DNA from: Luteibacter jiangsuensis
GTDB taxonomy: Bacteria; Pseudomonadota; Gammaproteobacteria; Xanthomonadales; Rhodanobacteraceae
DNA: 64,000 nt
Reading direction: 5' to 3'
Assembly: GCF_011742555.1 (NCBI RefSeq)
Contig: NZ_JAAQQR010000002.1
Coordinates: 434,001 to 498,000, forward strand
Below, piece by piece: positions 30,878-40,329 of this stretch. The translations under genes were made by a program, and so were the position numbers. Below the pieces are notes generated by a model. The model had not been told where the DNA came from. It searched no databases and worked only from the letters and a program-made list of their open reading frames with translations. The first letter of the stretch is position 1, and each line of letters opens with the position of its first letter.

Positions 30878-31686
30878 GCCTTGCCTCCGGGAAAACCGAG
30901 CGCGCTGGCGTAATCGCCGGCGGGATACTGGAAGGGCACGGGGCCGTCGGCCTCGCCCCCGAAGAACTGCGCCGTCCACGGCGAACCGTCGTTGGCCAGC
31001 GTGGCGGGATCGCCCTGCGCCACGACCTTTCCGTTCGCGATGAGGTAGACGTGGTCGGCCACCTTCTGCACGGCCGCCAGTTCGTGCGCCACCAGCACGC
31101 TGGTGATGCCAAGGGTCTCGTTCAACGTGCGGATCAGCAGCAGTACCTGGTTCAGCGCGATGGGGTCGAGGCCCACGAAAGGTTCGTCGTACAGGATGAG
31201 CGCGGGATCGAAGACGATGGCCCGTGCCAATGCCACGCGCCGCGCCATGCCGCCGGACAACTCGGTGGGCATGAGCCTCGCCGCGCCGCGCAGCCCCACG
31301 GCCTGCAACTTGTTGAGCACGATGTTGCGGATCAGTTCCTCCGGCAGCTTCGTATGCTGACGCAGGGGAAAGGCCACGTTCTCGAACACGTCGAAGTCGG
31401 TGAGCAGCGCGGAGTTCTGGAAGAGGTAGCCGATCCGCTCGCGCAATTCGAACAATTTTTCGCGCGACAGCTCCGGCACATTCAGGCCGTCCAGTTCCAC
31501 GCTGCCGGCATCGCCGCGCATCTGCCCGGTGATGTGCTTCAGCAGGGTGGTCTTGCCGGTGCCGCTGGGGCCCATGATGGCCGTGACCTTGCCCCGCGGG
31601 ATATCGAGATCCAGGCTGTCGAAGATGGTCTTGCCGTTAAGGACCGTGGTGAGTCCGCGTATGCGGACGATGGCGTCGTCGGTCAT
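30874..31686 (-). CDS. mlaF: MlaF ATPase of the phospholipid transporter
   Basis: ABC ATPase energising Mla lipid transport. The product is 270 residues. Walker A GPSGTGKTT (about residues 39-47), Q-loop in YLFQNSALLTDF, signature LSGGMARRVALARA and Walker B LILYDEPFVGLDP are all intact, with the switch His in LVAHEL. A C-terminal extension ending in GFPGGKA is similar in style to the MlaF tail that touches the neighbouring subunit. The ATG at 31686 overlaps the gmk stop codon (ATGA), so mla translation is coupled to gmk. Confidence 0.95.
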   Translation of the reverse strand: MTDDAIVRIRGLTTVLNGKTIFDSLDLDIPRGKVTAIMGPSGTGKTTLLKHITGQMRGDAGSVELDGLNVPELSREKLFELRERIGYLFQNSALLTDFDVFENVAFPLRQHTKLPEELIRNIVLNKLQAVGLRGAARLMPTELSGGMARRVALARAIVFDPALILYDEPFVGLDPIALNQVLLLIRTLNETLGITSVLVAHELAAVQKVADHVYLIANGKVVAQGDPATLANDGSPWTAQFFGGEADGPVPFQYPAGDYASALGFPGGKA

Positions 31687-32300
31687 GGGGCGATCAGCTC
31701 CTCGATCAGCGATTCGTGCCGGCGCGCCGCCAGCGGCGTGCGTTGACGCACCGCGCGCACGATGGACCGGAGGTCGCCCAGGGCGTCCTCGAAGCGGTCG
31801 TTCACGATGATGTAGTCGAACTCGTGCGCGTGGGCGATTTCCTCGCGCGAATTGAACAGCCGGCGCTCGATCACCTCCGGGCTGTCGGAGGCGCGGCCGC
31901 GCAGACGGCGCTCCAGTTCCACCCGCGACGGCGGCAGGATGAACACGCTGACGCAGTCGGGCTTGCCGCTGCGCACCTGGCGCGCCCCCTGCCAGTCGAT
32001 TTCGAGCAGTACGTCGCGGCCCGAGGCAAGGGTACCCTCGACGACCGTGCGCGAGGTGCCGTACAGATTGCCGTGGACTTCGGCATGCTCCAGGAAGATG
32101 CCGTCGGCGATCTCGCGCTCGAAATCCGGTCGCTCGACGAAGAAGTAGTGCCGGCCGTACTCCTCGCCCACGCGCGGCGGGCGGGTGGTATGGGAGATCG
32201 AGAGCGAGATGTCCGGCTCGCACTCGAGCAACGCGTTGACCAACGTGGATTTCCCCGCACCGGAAGGCGCAGCCACCACGAACAGGGTGCCTTCGATCAT
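31683..32300 (-). CDS. gmk: Guanylate kinase
   Basis: Phosphorylates GMP to GDP with ATP. The product is 205 residues. Walker A APSGAGKSTL (about residues 11-20), SISHTTRPPRVGEEYGRHYFF (GMP binding), EIDWQGARQV and the lid region follow the standard order. The start at 32300 matches E. coli Gmk length; the longer frame lacks homology. It is the first gene of the run gmk-mlaFEDCB. The enzyme is a known target of ppGpp in some bacteria, and spoT lies 5 kb away. Confidence 0.96.
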   Translation of the reverse strand: MIEGTLFVVAAPSGAGKSTLVNALLECEPDISLSISHTTRPPRVGEEYGRHYFFVERPDFEREIADGIFLEHAEVHGNLYGTSRTVVEGTLASGRDVLLEIDWQGARQVRSGKPDCVSVFILPPSRVELERRLRGRASDSPEVIERRLFNSREEIAHAHEFDYIIVNDRFEDALGDLRSIVRAVRQRTPLAARRHESLIEELIAP

Positions 32301-32437
32301 CCGCGGTCGACTCGCTGGGGGTACATGGCTCGCTCCGATGGCACCGGCGTACCGAACGGTCGGTATCGGCACGCATCCTGTTGTGTAAAAGGGGATTGTA
32401 CCGGGTTTCCGCCCTTGGTCGGCGAGAGGGTCGGCAC

Positions 32438-33760
32438 CTAGGGCGCTTCGCAAGCCCCGCCCGGTCGCTTGTACACCACCCCACCTTTCATGACGAAGAC
32501 CACGCGCGCCAGCGTGCCGATGTCTTTAGTAGGGTCGCCAGGGACCGCGATGATGTCGGCATCCAGGCCGTTGCGCAGCTGGCCGATGCGGTCCTGCTGC
32601 CGCAGCACCTTCGCATCGACCGCGGTGGCGGCGAGCAACGCCTGCGCCGGCCGCATGCCGTCGCGCACCATCCATTCCAGTTCCTTGTAGTTGCTGCCGT
32701 GTGCGAACACGCCCACGTCGCTCCCGTTACCTATGGTCACCCCTGCCTCCAGCGCCCGCTTGAACGCCTGGGCCGAGGCCCGCATCGACTCGGTCGGCGG
32801 CTGGCCCGGCTTCCATCCACCGAAATATTCCGCGTAGGCGGCGCTCGCTTCCAGTGTCGGCATGTAGGCCACGCCGTGTTTCTTCATGAGCGCAAAAACT
32901 TCCGGCGTGCCGCCGTAGCCGTGCTCGACGGTATCCACGCCCGCGAGCACCGAACGGCGCATGCCTTCCGCTGTACTCGCATGCACCGCCACCGGCAGCC
33001 CCAGTGAATGGGCCATCTCGACCCCGGCCCGCAACTCGTCCTCGGTGAACGTGGGCGCGGAGCCCTTGCTCTTGCCGCAATGGTAGTCGGCGTAGATCTT
33101 GATCCAGTCGGCACCGTGCGCCGCCTGGTCGCGCACGGCGTCGATCATCTGCGCCGTGCCGCTGACGGGAATGCCACCCTGGGGCAGGTCGAGGTCGTCG
33201 CGAAAACCGAGCGGACCAGGCCCGTAGCAGTGCGCCGCGACCGTGGCTCGCGTGGCGACGAAGAGATGCGGGCCTGGGATCAGGCCCTTCTCGATGGCCT
33301 GCTGCACATCCACGTCCGCGTACCCCGCGCCCTCGGTGCCGAGGTCGCGCAATGCCGTGAAGCCGCCCATCAAGGTGTCGCGCGCGTGCTTCACGGCCTC
33401 GACCGTGCGGAAGGCCAGCGTTTCCTTCAGCACCTGGTCGTCCCACAGGGTTTCGTTGTACGGGTGCAGGAAGATGTGCGAATGGGCGTCGATGAGGCCG
33501 GGCAGCAGTGTCGTACCGGGTAGTTCTATCGTCTGCGCCTCCGGAGGAACGGGTACCTTGGCCGCGGGACCGACGTCGGCAATCTTGTCGCCCCGCACGA
33601 GCACCACCCACCCGTCATGCGCCTGCTCGTCGCGCGCATCGAAGACACGATCCGCCTTGAGCAGCACCACCGTGCCGGTCGCGGGTGCATCGGCTGCAGC
33701 GGTGACCCATGTCAGCAGCGACAGGGCCAGCACGCCCCACAGTTTCACGCATCGGATCAT
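32438..33760 (-). CDS. Exported metal-dependent amidohydrolase (imidazolonepropionase-like, M38)
   Basis: Amidohydrolase-superfamily enzyme of the Xaa-Pro dipeptidase/imidazolonepropionase-like group, 440 residues, with a signal peptide ([22 protein letters not shown]). Metal ligands appear in order: DAHSHI (HxH, near residue 90), DWIKIY (bridging Lys), VHAS, VEHG and GSDVG (late Asp). Related secreted enzymes cleave dipeptides or related amides. The start at 33760 has GGGAG seven bases upstream; the ATG at 33766 is too close to it. Substrate unknown. Confidence 0.88.
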   Translation of the reverse strand: MIRCVKLWGVLALSLLTWVTAAADAPATGTVVLLKADRVFDARDEQAHDGWVVLVRGDKIADVGPAAKVPVPPEAQTIELPGTTLLPGLIDAHSHIFLHPYNETLWDDQVLKETLAFRTVEAVKHARDTLMGGFTALRDLGTEGAGYADVDVQQAIEKGLIPGPHLFVATRATVAAHCYGPGPLGFRDDLDLPQGGIPVSGTAQMIDAVRDQAAHGADWIKIYADYHCGKSKGSAPTFTEDELRAGVEMAHSLGLPVAVHASTAEGMRRSVLAGVDTVEHGYGGTPEVFALMKKHGVAYMPTLEASAAYAEYFGGWKPGQPPTESMRASAQAFKRALEAGVTIGNGSDVGVFAHGSNYKELEWMVRDGMRPAQALLAATAVDAKVLRQQDRIGQLRNGLDADIIAVPGDPTKDIGTLARVVFVMKGGVVYKRPGGACEAP

Positions 33761-33814
33761 TGCCATTCTCCCTTCGAATCCTTCAAGCGATTGGAAACCT
33801 TCGGGCGCGACGAA

Positions 33815-36016
33815 TCACTCTCCGGGGTGATACGTGCGCTCGGAATGCCCGTGCAGATCCTCGGGCCAGAAGTAGACCTTCCGCAGGTTCCCGGTCGTAT
33901 AGCGCTCGGCTTCGTCGTTGAAGTGTTTCGACGCCGGGTCGCCGCTCTCGCCGCCAGCCGTGACGGCGCGGGCACGCACCTTGTCGCCGAATTCCACCAC
34001 CGCCACGAAGCTGTTGCCGCTGGTGCCGTAGTAACGCTTCGTCCCGGGCCAACGGTGCGCCCCGAACGAGGCGAGCGAGCCCCAGCGCGAAGACGTGAAC
34101 GGCACGGGGATGCTAGGCCTGGCGTCGTCGAAGCGCTGCCGGATGGCACCGTCCACGCGCTGGAAGCGGTTTACCTCGCCCCATGGCACGCCCCAGCTCC
34201 CGAAGTCCTTCTCCAGGCGGTCGGCAGCTTCGGAAAGGGCGGCAAGCCGCATGGCGGGACCGGCCTTCTCGGCCATCAGATCGTAGACCGAAAGCCCTTC
34301 GGCCGTGTCGAGCGTGCTTGCCTTGTCCCAGAGAATGTCGCCCCAGAACACCGCCAGGGACGTAGGCATGGACGCGATGCCCCAGCGGTAATCCCAGGTG
34401 CGCAAGAGCGCGACAGGACCAGCCAGCTTCCGCTTCAGCGGATCGCCGTCGGAAAGTGCGTCGTAGTCCGCGACGAGGATCGGCAACTGCCGTGCGAACG
34501 CCGGGAGGTAAGGATCGAACGCGGCGTCGATGAGCGACGCCAGTGTGAAACCGCTCCGGCCGGTGAGCACGCGCGTGGCGTGCAGGCCGCGCGGGTTTTC
34601 GCCGACAGCATCCATGTAGCGGGGAAAGTCGGCCTGCCGCGGGCTGTCGGGGCCAGCGGCCGAATACGGCCAGTCGTTGGTGTTGAATATCCACCCGGTC
34701 GGCGGGTTGACGACCCGCGGCGCCTTGTCGAGCGGCAGCAGCCCCTTCCAGTCGGTGTCGGGATCGCTGCCGTCCACCGGCTTCGTGTAATCGAAGCGGT
34801 CGTCGCGCTTGGGAATGAACTGCGGATGCAGATAGGCGATGTTGCCCTTGTCGTCTGCGTAGATGGTGTTATTGGACGAGTTGGCCTTGAGCTCGGCGAC
34901 CTTCATGTAGGCCGCGACATCGTTCGCCTTCGTGCGCAGCCAGCTCTGCTGCAAGGCCTCCAACGGCTTGTTCATCAATGCCTCGGCAATCCAGCGGTTG
35001 CCGTCCGCGCGGACGATCGGGCCGTGGTGCGTGGCATAGGTGGTGAAACGCCGTTCGCCGAGGGTACCGTCGTCCTTCCGTACCGGCACGACGATTTCGC
35101 GCACGATCACCGGCCGAAGGTCGTTCCCGTACCGATAGAAGAGCCTGCCGCCCTGCCGCTCGATCGTCTCGGCGAACTCGTCCACGACATCCGCGCCGGT
35201 GGAGGTATGCATCCAGCCAAGGTGCCTGTTGAAGCCCTGGTAGATGAAGAACTGCCCCCAGGTGACGGCGCCGTACGCATCCAACCCCTCGTCGCTGGAC
35301 ATCTGCAGTTCGGAGCGGAAGAAGAACGAGGTGTGCGGATTGATCAACAGCAACGCGTGGCCGTCGGCCGTGAGTTTCGGCGCGATCGCGATGCCATTGG
35401 AGCCGGTGGGCTCCGCCCAACTGGAAGGCGGCTCGAACTGCGCAAGCGCCCCGGCCGGGTCCTTGCCGTAGAACGCCTGCAGCCAGGACGGCTTTACGCG
35501 CTCGATGTCCCCGCCGATGCTGCCCTCGCTGAAGCTCAACGCCATCCAGGGCTCGAAACGCCGGATGACACGGGGGTGCACATCGGGATGGGTGGCGAGG
35601 AAATAGTTGAGACCGTCTGCCCATGCATCCATCAGGCTCTTCAGCCACGGCGGCACGCGGCCGTACATCGCCTTCAGCTGGGCCTCGTCGACGAACAGAC
35701 GCTGGCGCAGGTCCGTCCACAGCGCAGACTCCCCTTCCGCCTGCGCCAGCCAGCCGAGCGACGTGAGGTAGTTCGTCTCGACGCGATTGAAATCGTCTTC
35801 GGCTTGCGCATAGGCCATGCCGAACACGGCATCCGCATCGCGCTTGCCGTGCACATGCGCTATGCCCCAGTCGTCGCGGACTATCGTTACCGCGGCGGCC
35901 TCGCGCTTCCAGCGCATCGCATCGCCAGCTTCCGAGGCCGCGAGGACGGCGGGGCTGGCGAAGACCAACGCGAAGAACAGGATGTACCTGCGAAGCCTCA
36001 TCGGGACGGGCGCCAT
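33815..36016 (-). CDS. Penicillin acylase family (Ntn-hydrolase) protein, exported
   Basis: Ntn-hydrolase of the penicillin G/acyl-homoserine-lactone acylase family, 733 residues. The signal peptide is RLRRYILFFALVFASPAVLA. The alpha-chain region contains WGIAHVHGKRDADAVFGMAYAQAEDDF. The autocatalytic cleavage site and nucleophile is GSNGIAIAP with Ser near residue 206. The beta-chain contains TYATHHGPIV and SSNNTIYADDKGNIAYLHPQ. Close relatives hydrolyse beta-lactams, aculeacin or N-acyl-homoserine lactones; sequence alone does not choose. It ends 55 bp upstream of the amidohydrolase start, same strand. Confidence 0.9.
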   Translation of the reverse strand: MAPVPMRLRRYILFFALVFASPAVLAASEAGDAMRWKREAAAVTIVRDDWGIAHVHGKRDADAVFGMAYAQAEDDFNRVETNYLTSLGWLAQAEGESALWTDLRQRLFVDEAQLKAMYGRVPPWLKSLMDAWADGLNYFLATHPDVHPRVIRRFEPWMALSFSEGSIGGDIERVKPSWLQAFYGKDPAGALAQFEPPSSWAEPTGSNGIAIAPKLTADGHALLLINPHTSFFFRSELQMSSDEGLDAYGAVTWGQFFIYQGFNRHLGWMHTSTGADVVDEFAETIERQGGRLFYRYGNDLRPVIVREIVVPVRKDDGTLGERRFTTYATHHGPIVRADGNRWIAEALMNKPLEALQQSWLRTKANDVAAYMKVAELKANSSNNTIYADDKGNIAYLHPQFIPKRDDRFDYTKPVDGSDPDTDWKGLLPLDKAPRVVNPPTGWIFNTNDWPYSAAGPDSPRQADFPRYMDAVGENPRGLHATRVLTGRSGFTLASLIDAAFDPYLPAFARQLPILVADYDALSDGDPLKRKLAGPVALLRTWDYRWGIASMPTSLAVFWGDILWDKASTLDTAEGLSVYDLMAEKAGPAMRLAALSEAADRLEKDFGSWGVPWGEVNRFQRVDGAIRQRFDDARPSIPVPFTSSRWGSLASFGAHRWPGTKRYYGTSGNSFVAVVEFGDKVRARAVTAGGESGDPASKHFNDEAERYTTGNLRKVYFWPEDLHGHSERTYHPGE

Positions 36017-36396
36017 GCATGGGATCGCCGATCCTAGCTTCCCGCCGACCGGATCGGTCAAGTGCCTGCAATCTCACCGGGCCCGGCATGGTTCAAGGCA
36101 CCGGCCAGTGGGCCGCCGGACCGCCGTTTCGCTGCGCATCGCGTAAATCGGTTACGCAGGCAACCATCATGTGCCATCAGTCATGCGAGAAATACCGCAA
36201 AAAAAGGCCTCCGAAGGCAATTCCATTACTCGTGCTTAATGCGACGGAGAGCACTCTCGTGCCATGCGCAGGGGGCAGCGCCCTGCGCACGACCGGCCCA
36301 TCGATTCACCCTCGCCTTCGCAAGGCCTTGTGCCACCGGCGAGAATGCGAGACCCGGCTCGCCCATCCGTTTCCGCACGGATTCGTGCACCGAGGC
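36017..36396. other. Intergenic region upstream of the acylase gene
   Basis: About 380 bp without a supported gene. The part at 36140-36245 is visibly richer in A and T than its surroundings (for example ATACCGCAAAAAAAGG) and may hold the acylase promoter. No RNA gene, repeat or clear terminator was recognised. Confidence 0.4.
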
Positions 36397-36606
36397 ATGC
36401 CCATGTATGTCGCCCTTTCCATGAATGCGCTGAACTTCTTTCCGCACACGCTGGCATTCGAGACCGTGCGGCAAGTGGACGCCGTCCGCCGGCACAACTG
36501 GTCGCCTGGCTACTACGCAAGTGGCGACGATGTGTCGGTGGGCCATTTCCTCGACGAGATCGCCGCGAGCGAGACGCCTCAGCCGGCCGGGTGCGCCAGC
36601 GCGTAG
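36397..36606 (+). CDS. Possible small hypothetical protein
   Basis: A 69-residue frame opening MPMYVALSMNALNFF. Third codon positions are strongly G/C (roughly 80 percent by eye) and the start lies in a region that is otherwise gene-free, which argues for coding. No family is recognised and no clear Shine-Dalgarno sequence precedes it; ATGs at 36403 and 36421 are alternatives. The last 28 bases overlap the 3' end of the opposing carboxypeptidase gene. Confidence 0.35.
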   Translation: MPMYVALSMNALNFFPHTLAFETVRQVDAVRRHNWSPGYYASGDDVSVGHFLDEIAASETPQPAGCASA

Positions 36607-37511
36607 GCGATGGCGGCACGCACCGCCGCCACCTGCGCGTCGTTGCACTGCTGCGGCGTGGCGCGCGGGCTGTCCGGGTAGACCTCGGTCGTGGTCGTGT
36701 AGCGTGCGCCGGTGATGCCGGCGCAGAGGCCCAGTTCCTTCAACGCATATTCGATGACGCCGGGAGCCACCATCGGCGAACCGATGATCTCGCCGTTCGC
36801 GTCGGCGGGGGCGATATGCGTCACCTTCGCCACCGCGTCGATGATCGCCTGCTGGAATTCGGGCTGCGGGTTGGCGGTGTCGTCCACGAGGTAGAAGCCA
36901 TCCGGAATCTCACCCGGCTCGTACGCCTTGCCGTCGCGCGCCGCCAGCGCGGGACGGAACTCGGATTCGTCGGAGTCGGTGGTTTCGTGCAGGTCGATGT
37001 GCATCAGCACGCGTCCACGCAACGGCGCGAGCAAGGCCACGAGAGCGGCCGCCTCGCCCGAGGGGCTGCCTTCGCGGAAATTCCGGTTAGGGTCGATCGC
37101 ATCCGGATTCCAGCGATGGATGCGCTCGTAGGCCCAGGGGCTCACGCAGGGCACCACCAAGAGGTTCGCCTGCCCCGCATGGTCGTTGCCATGCTCGCGC
37201 ACAAACTGCAAAGCCCCGTGCACACCACTGGTTTCGTAACCATGGACGCCGCCCGTCACCAGCATCACCGGAAGACCGTCTTGCCAGCCGCGACTGCGCA
37301 CGGCCAGCAGGGGAAACCGCTCGCCGTCGTAATCGAGCGAGCCGTATTCCGACACGTCGAACCGATCGCGCAATGCGTCTATCGCGCTCAGGACGTCGTC
37401 GCGGAAGTCGCGGTGTTTCGTCTGGCGCGAACGCCACATGGCGATCTCGGCGGGGCCCCAAGGCGTACCGGGGATACCGATGGGATACGACGTCTGCTGG
37501 TTCAAAGCCAC
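36579..37511 (-). CDS. M14 family zinc carboxypeptidase-like protein
   Basis: Zinc metallopeptidase of the M14 (carboxypeptidase A/succinylglutamate desuccinylase-like) superfamily, 310 residues. The HxxE zinc motif is GGVHGYETSG (about residues 88-97), the substrate Arg region is DPNRNF and the third zinc ligand is HIDLHE. The catalytic Glu is likely in the C-terminal TTTTEVYPD. No signal peptide is seen, so it is cytoplasmic. The start codon is GTG at 37511. Substrate not deducible; it lies 34 bp downstream of argS on the same strand. Confidence 0.85.
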   Translation of the reverse strand: MALNQQTSYPIGIPGTPWGPAEIAMWRSRQTKHRDFRDDVLSAIDALRDRFDVSEYGSLDYDGERFPLLAVRSRGWQDGLPVMLVTGGVHGYETSGVHGALQFVREHGNDHAGQANLLVVPCVSPWAYERIHRWNPDAIDPNRNFREGSPSGEAAALVALLAPLRGRVLMHIDLHETTDSDESEFRPALAARDGKAYEPGEIPDGFYLVDDTANPQPEFQQAIIDAVAKVTHIAPADANGEIIGSPMVAPGVIEYALKELGLCAGITGARYTTTTEVYPDSPRATPQQCNDAQVAAVRAAIAYALAHPAG

Positions 37512-37545
37512 GCTCCGTTTTGAATAGCGGTCATTCTAACCGGCC

Positions 37546-39294
37546 CTACATCCGCTCAGGCACCCGAATCCCCAGCAGATCGAGGGCCTTGCCAAGAACA
37601 CCCAGGGTCAGCGAAGACAGGGCCAGACGGGAGCCACGCTCGTCGGCGTTGGAAGCAGCCAGTACGGGGCATTCCGCGTAGAAACGGCTGAACGCCTGGG
37701 CGAGCTCATAGGCGAAGTCGGCGATCTCGTTCGGTGCATATCGCGAGGCCGACGACGCAACCACGTCGGGAAAGCGTGCGCACAGCAGCACGAGTTCGCG
37801 TTCTGTCCGCTCGCGCACGTCGATGGCACCCGCGACGACGCCGTCTCGCCTGGCCTTTTCCAGGATGGAGGCGATGCGCACGCAGGCGTATTGCACATAG
37901 GGACCGGTGCGACCCTCGAACGACACCATGCGTTCGGCATCGAATACGTAGCCGGACGTGCGGTAGGTGGACAGGTCGGCGAACTTCACGGCGGCGATGC
38001 CGATGGCGGCGGCGAGGGCGGCGGCCTCGTCTTCGGGGAAGGCATCGCCGTTCTGCCGTACGCGCGCCTTGTCGATCGCATCCGCCAGAAGGTCGCGCAG
38101 CTGGGCCACGCCGCCGTCGCGCGTCTTGTACGGCTTGCCGTCGACGCCGTTCACGGTGCCGAAGCCGACATGCACGAGCGTGATGCCTTCGGTGAACCCG
38201 GCCGCCTGGGCCGCACGGAACACCTGGGCAAAGTGCAGCGACTGGCGCTGGTCGACCACGTACACGATGCGCGAGGGATGGTGCCGCTGGCGTCGATCGA
38301 GAATCGTTGCGAGGTCGGTCGTCGCATACAGGGCGGCGCCGTCCGATTTCTCGAGGAGCAGCGGCGGCATGGGCGATTCGTCGTCGTCACGGGCCACTTC
38401 GATGACGAGCGCACCGTCGCTCCGCACGGCCACGCCCCGCGCGACGAGGTCGGCGATCATGCCGGGGATCAGGGGCTGCACGTGGCTTTCGCCGAGCAGT
38501 TCGTCGAAGTGCGCGTCCAGCGTGGCGAAGTCGCGCGCCTGAGCATCCAGCGACACGCGCCTGACGACTTCCCATATGCGCATGTGTCGCGCGCTGCCCG
38601 CCTGCAGTTCTGCCGTGGCCGCGCGCGCCAGCGCCATGCGGGCCGGGTCGGCCTTGCAGGCCGCCGCCACGCGGGGATACAGATCCTGTAAGGTCTGCAT
38701 GTCGAAGGGCGGGTTCGCTCGCCACGGGCCGTCTTCGGCCATGTCGGGCCAGAGCACCAGCGCCTCGGAAATCAGCATGCCCATCTGCAGGCCCCAGTCG
38801 CCGAGGTGCACGTCGCCGATGACGTGGTGGCCTTGCGCCGTGAGGATGCGACGCAGGCTTTCGCCCAGCACGAGCGAGCGAAGATGGCCGACATGCAAGG
38901 GCTTGGCGACGTTAGGGCCACCGAAGTCGATGACGATCGTCTCGGCCGACTGCTGTTGGATGCCGGCATGCGGCGCGGATGCCTGCGCGGCGGCGAATGT
39001 GGACAGCACATGGTTGGAAAGGCGAAGGTTGATGAAGCCGGGTCCGGCCACGCTCACCTCGGTGAAATCCTCCAGCGGCGCGAGTCGGGCAACGATCTCG
39101 TCGGCCAGCTGCCTCGGCGCACGTCGCAGCCGCCCGGCCAGCGCCATGACGGCGTTGCATTGCAGATCGCCAAGGTCCGGACGCTGCGCCGGCACCGCGC
39201 GCACGCCGTCGGTATCCAGCCCACAGGCGGCGAACGCGTCGGCCAGCAGCCGGTCGATGTGCGCGAAAAGGGTCGCTTCCGTGTGGGAGGGCAT
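37546..39294 (-). CDS. argS: Arginyl-tRNA synthetase
   Basis: Class I aminoacyl-tRNA synthetase charging tRNA-Arg. The product is 582 residues. The N-terminal Add-1 domain is followed by the HIGH motif in NVAKPLHVGHLRSLV (about residues 122-136), GDWGLQMGML, and the KMSKS-equivalent region GVDGKPYKTRDGG. The DALR anticodon-binding domain ends LGIRVPERM, as in other ArgRS enzymes. It belongs to the 'AKPLHVGH' type rather than the E. coli 'AKEMHVGH' type. Whether it is the only argS in the genome cannot be judged. Confidence 0.95.
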   Translation of the reverse strand: MPSHTEATLFAHIDRLLADAFAACGLDTDGVRAVPAQRPDLGDLQCNAVMALAGRLRRAPRQLADEIVARLAPLEDFTEVSVAGPGFINLRLSNHVLSTFAAAQASAPHAGIQQQSAETIVIDFGGPNVAKPLHVGHLRSLVLGESLRRILTAQGHHVIGDVHLGDWGLQMGMLISEALVLWPDMAEDGPWRANPPFDMQTLQDLYPRVAAACKADPARMALARAATAELQAGSARHMRIWEVVRRVSLDAQARDFATLDAHFDELLGESHVQPLIPGMIADLVARGVAVRSDGALVIEVARDDDESPMPPLLLEKSDGAALYATTDLATILDRRQRHHPSRIVYVVDQRQSLHFAQVFRAAQAAGFTEGITLVHVGFGTVNGVDGKPYKTRDGGVAQLRDLLADAIDKARVRQNGDAFPEDEAAALAAAIGIAAVKFADLSTYRTSGYVFDAERMVSFEGRTGPYVQYACVRIASILEKARRDGVVAGAIDVRERTERELVLLCARFPDVVASSASRYAPNEIADFAYELAQAFSRFYAECPVLAASNADERGSRLALSSLTLGVLGKALDLLGIRVPERM

Positions 39295-39401
39295 CGCGGG
39301 TTTCCAGGTGGGGGAGCGGATCGAGCGATGAAGAACATAACCGATGCGAAGAAAGCTGGCCGAAAATCGAGGGGATTAGACTCCGGAGGCGACCACTCCC
39401 G

Positions 39402-40244
39402 ATGCCGAGGAACATGATGCAAAGCCGGAGCCTCCTTCTCGCACTGCTGCTGCTCGCGCCGTCGATCCACGCGGCGGACTCGCCGAAGGACGTGCAGGCG
39501 CTGATCGCCCGGGGCGATTATTCCGGCGCGGAAGCGATGCTGCGCCAGGCCGTCGCCGAGCATCCGCAAAGCGCCAAGGCGCACTACGTACTGGCGGAGG
39601 TGCTTGCCCATGAGGGCAATATCGGCGATGCGAAGTCGGAGGCTGCGAAAGCGGCCACGCTCGATCCGGGGACGCACTTCACCGATCCGGCGAAGTTCCA
39701 GGCCTTCCGGCGCAAGCTGGATGCGGCGCTCGCGCCCTCTTCCGGCCTGCGAGCCGCAACATCGGGGTTGGACGGGGGCGGGCAGGCGCCGGAACGCGGT
39801 CGTTCCGGCGGCTCGCATCTGCTGAACATCCTCGCCATCGGCGCGGGCATCGCTTTGCTCGTTTTCCTTTGGATGCGCCGCCGGCGCGCCGAAGTGCCTC
39901 CGGTGGGCTACGCGCCCGTGCCGCCGCCCGAGGGCATGCCTCCCTACGGTTCGTATCCGGGAGCGACCTACGGCACGCCGCCGCAACCCCATTCTGGCGT
40001 GGGAACGGCGGTGGCGGCGGGCCTTGGCGGCGTCGCCGCCGGCATGCTGCTCGACGAGGCGCTGCGCGGGCGTCACGATGAGGACGGGTTCCGCGACGGC
40101 GGCACCGTCATCCGCGAGGACCGCGATCCCTCCGCGCAGGCGTATGAGGATCTGCGCGACGAGCCGATCGACATGGGTAATAACGACGATTCATGGGACG
40201 ACTCCGGCTCCGGCGGCGGATTGGACGACGACGATTCCTGGTAG
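39402..40244 (+). CDS. Exported TPR protein with one membrane helix
   Basis: A 280-residue protein of unknown function. A signal peptide (SLLLALLLLAPSIHA) is followed by two TPR-like repeats at about residues 27-95 (LIARGDYSGAEAMLRQAVAEHP, AHYVLAEVLAHEGNIGDAKSEAAKA). A glycine-rich linker leads to a helix LLNILAIGAGIALLVFLWM and basic RRRR stop-transfer. The rest is a proline-rich stretch (PPPEGMPPYGSYPG), an AGLGGVAAGMLL segment and a very acidic tail. The start at 39402 has GGAGG 12 bases upstream; ATG at 39414 or 39417 is possible. It precedes the response regulator on the same strand. Confidence 0.75.
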   Translation: MPRNMMQSRSLLLALLLLAPSIHAADSPKDVQALIARGDYSGAEAMLRQAVAEHPQSAKAHYVLAEVLAHEGNIGDAKSEAAKAATLDPGTHFTDPAKFQAFRRKLDAALAPSSGLRAATSGLDGGGQAPERGRSGGSHLLNILAIGAGIALLVFLWMRRRRAEVPPVGYAPVPPPEGMPPYGSYPGATYGTPPQPHSGVGTAVAAGLGGVAAGMLLDEALRGRHDEDGFRDGGTVIREDRDPSAQAYEDLRDEPIDMGNNDDSWDDSGSGGGLDDDDSW

Positions 40245-40260
40245 CGGCACGATAGCCCGC

Positions 40261-40285
40261 CAAAAGGTTGGCAAAAGACTTCCAC
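40261..40285 (+). promoter_or_regulatory. Tandem CAAAAG-type operator before the two-component genes
   Basis: CAAAAGGTT at 40261 and CAAAAGACT at 40272 are direct repeats spaced by 11 bp, the period used by OmpR-family response regulators. The second half-site belongs to a 14-base block (CAAAAGACTTCCAC) nearly repeated at 42411 before the RND operon. The response regulator starts 45 bases downstream. Confidence 0.5.
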
Positions 40286-40329
40286 GCCATCCTTGCAGCT
40301 GCCCTTCGCGACTTCGATTCCCAACGACC

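Noticed and set aside
33617-36037. 806-residue open frame opposite the acylase and amidohydrolase
   Set aside because: Antisense shadow crossing two real genes and their gap.
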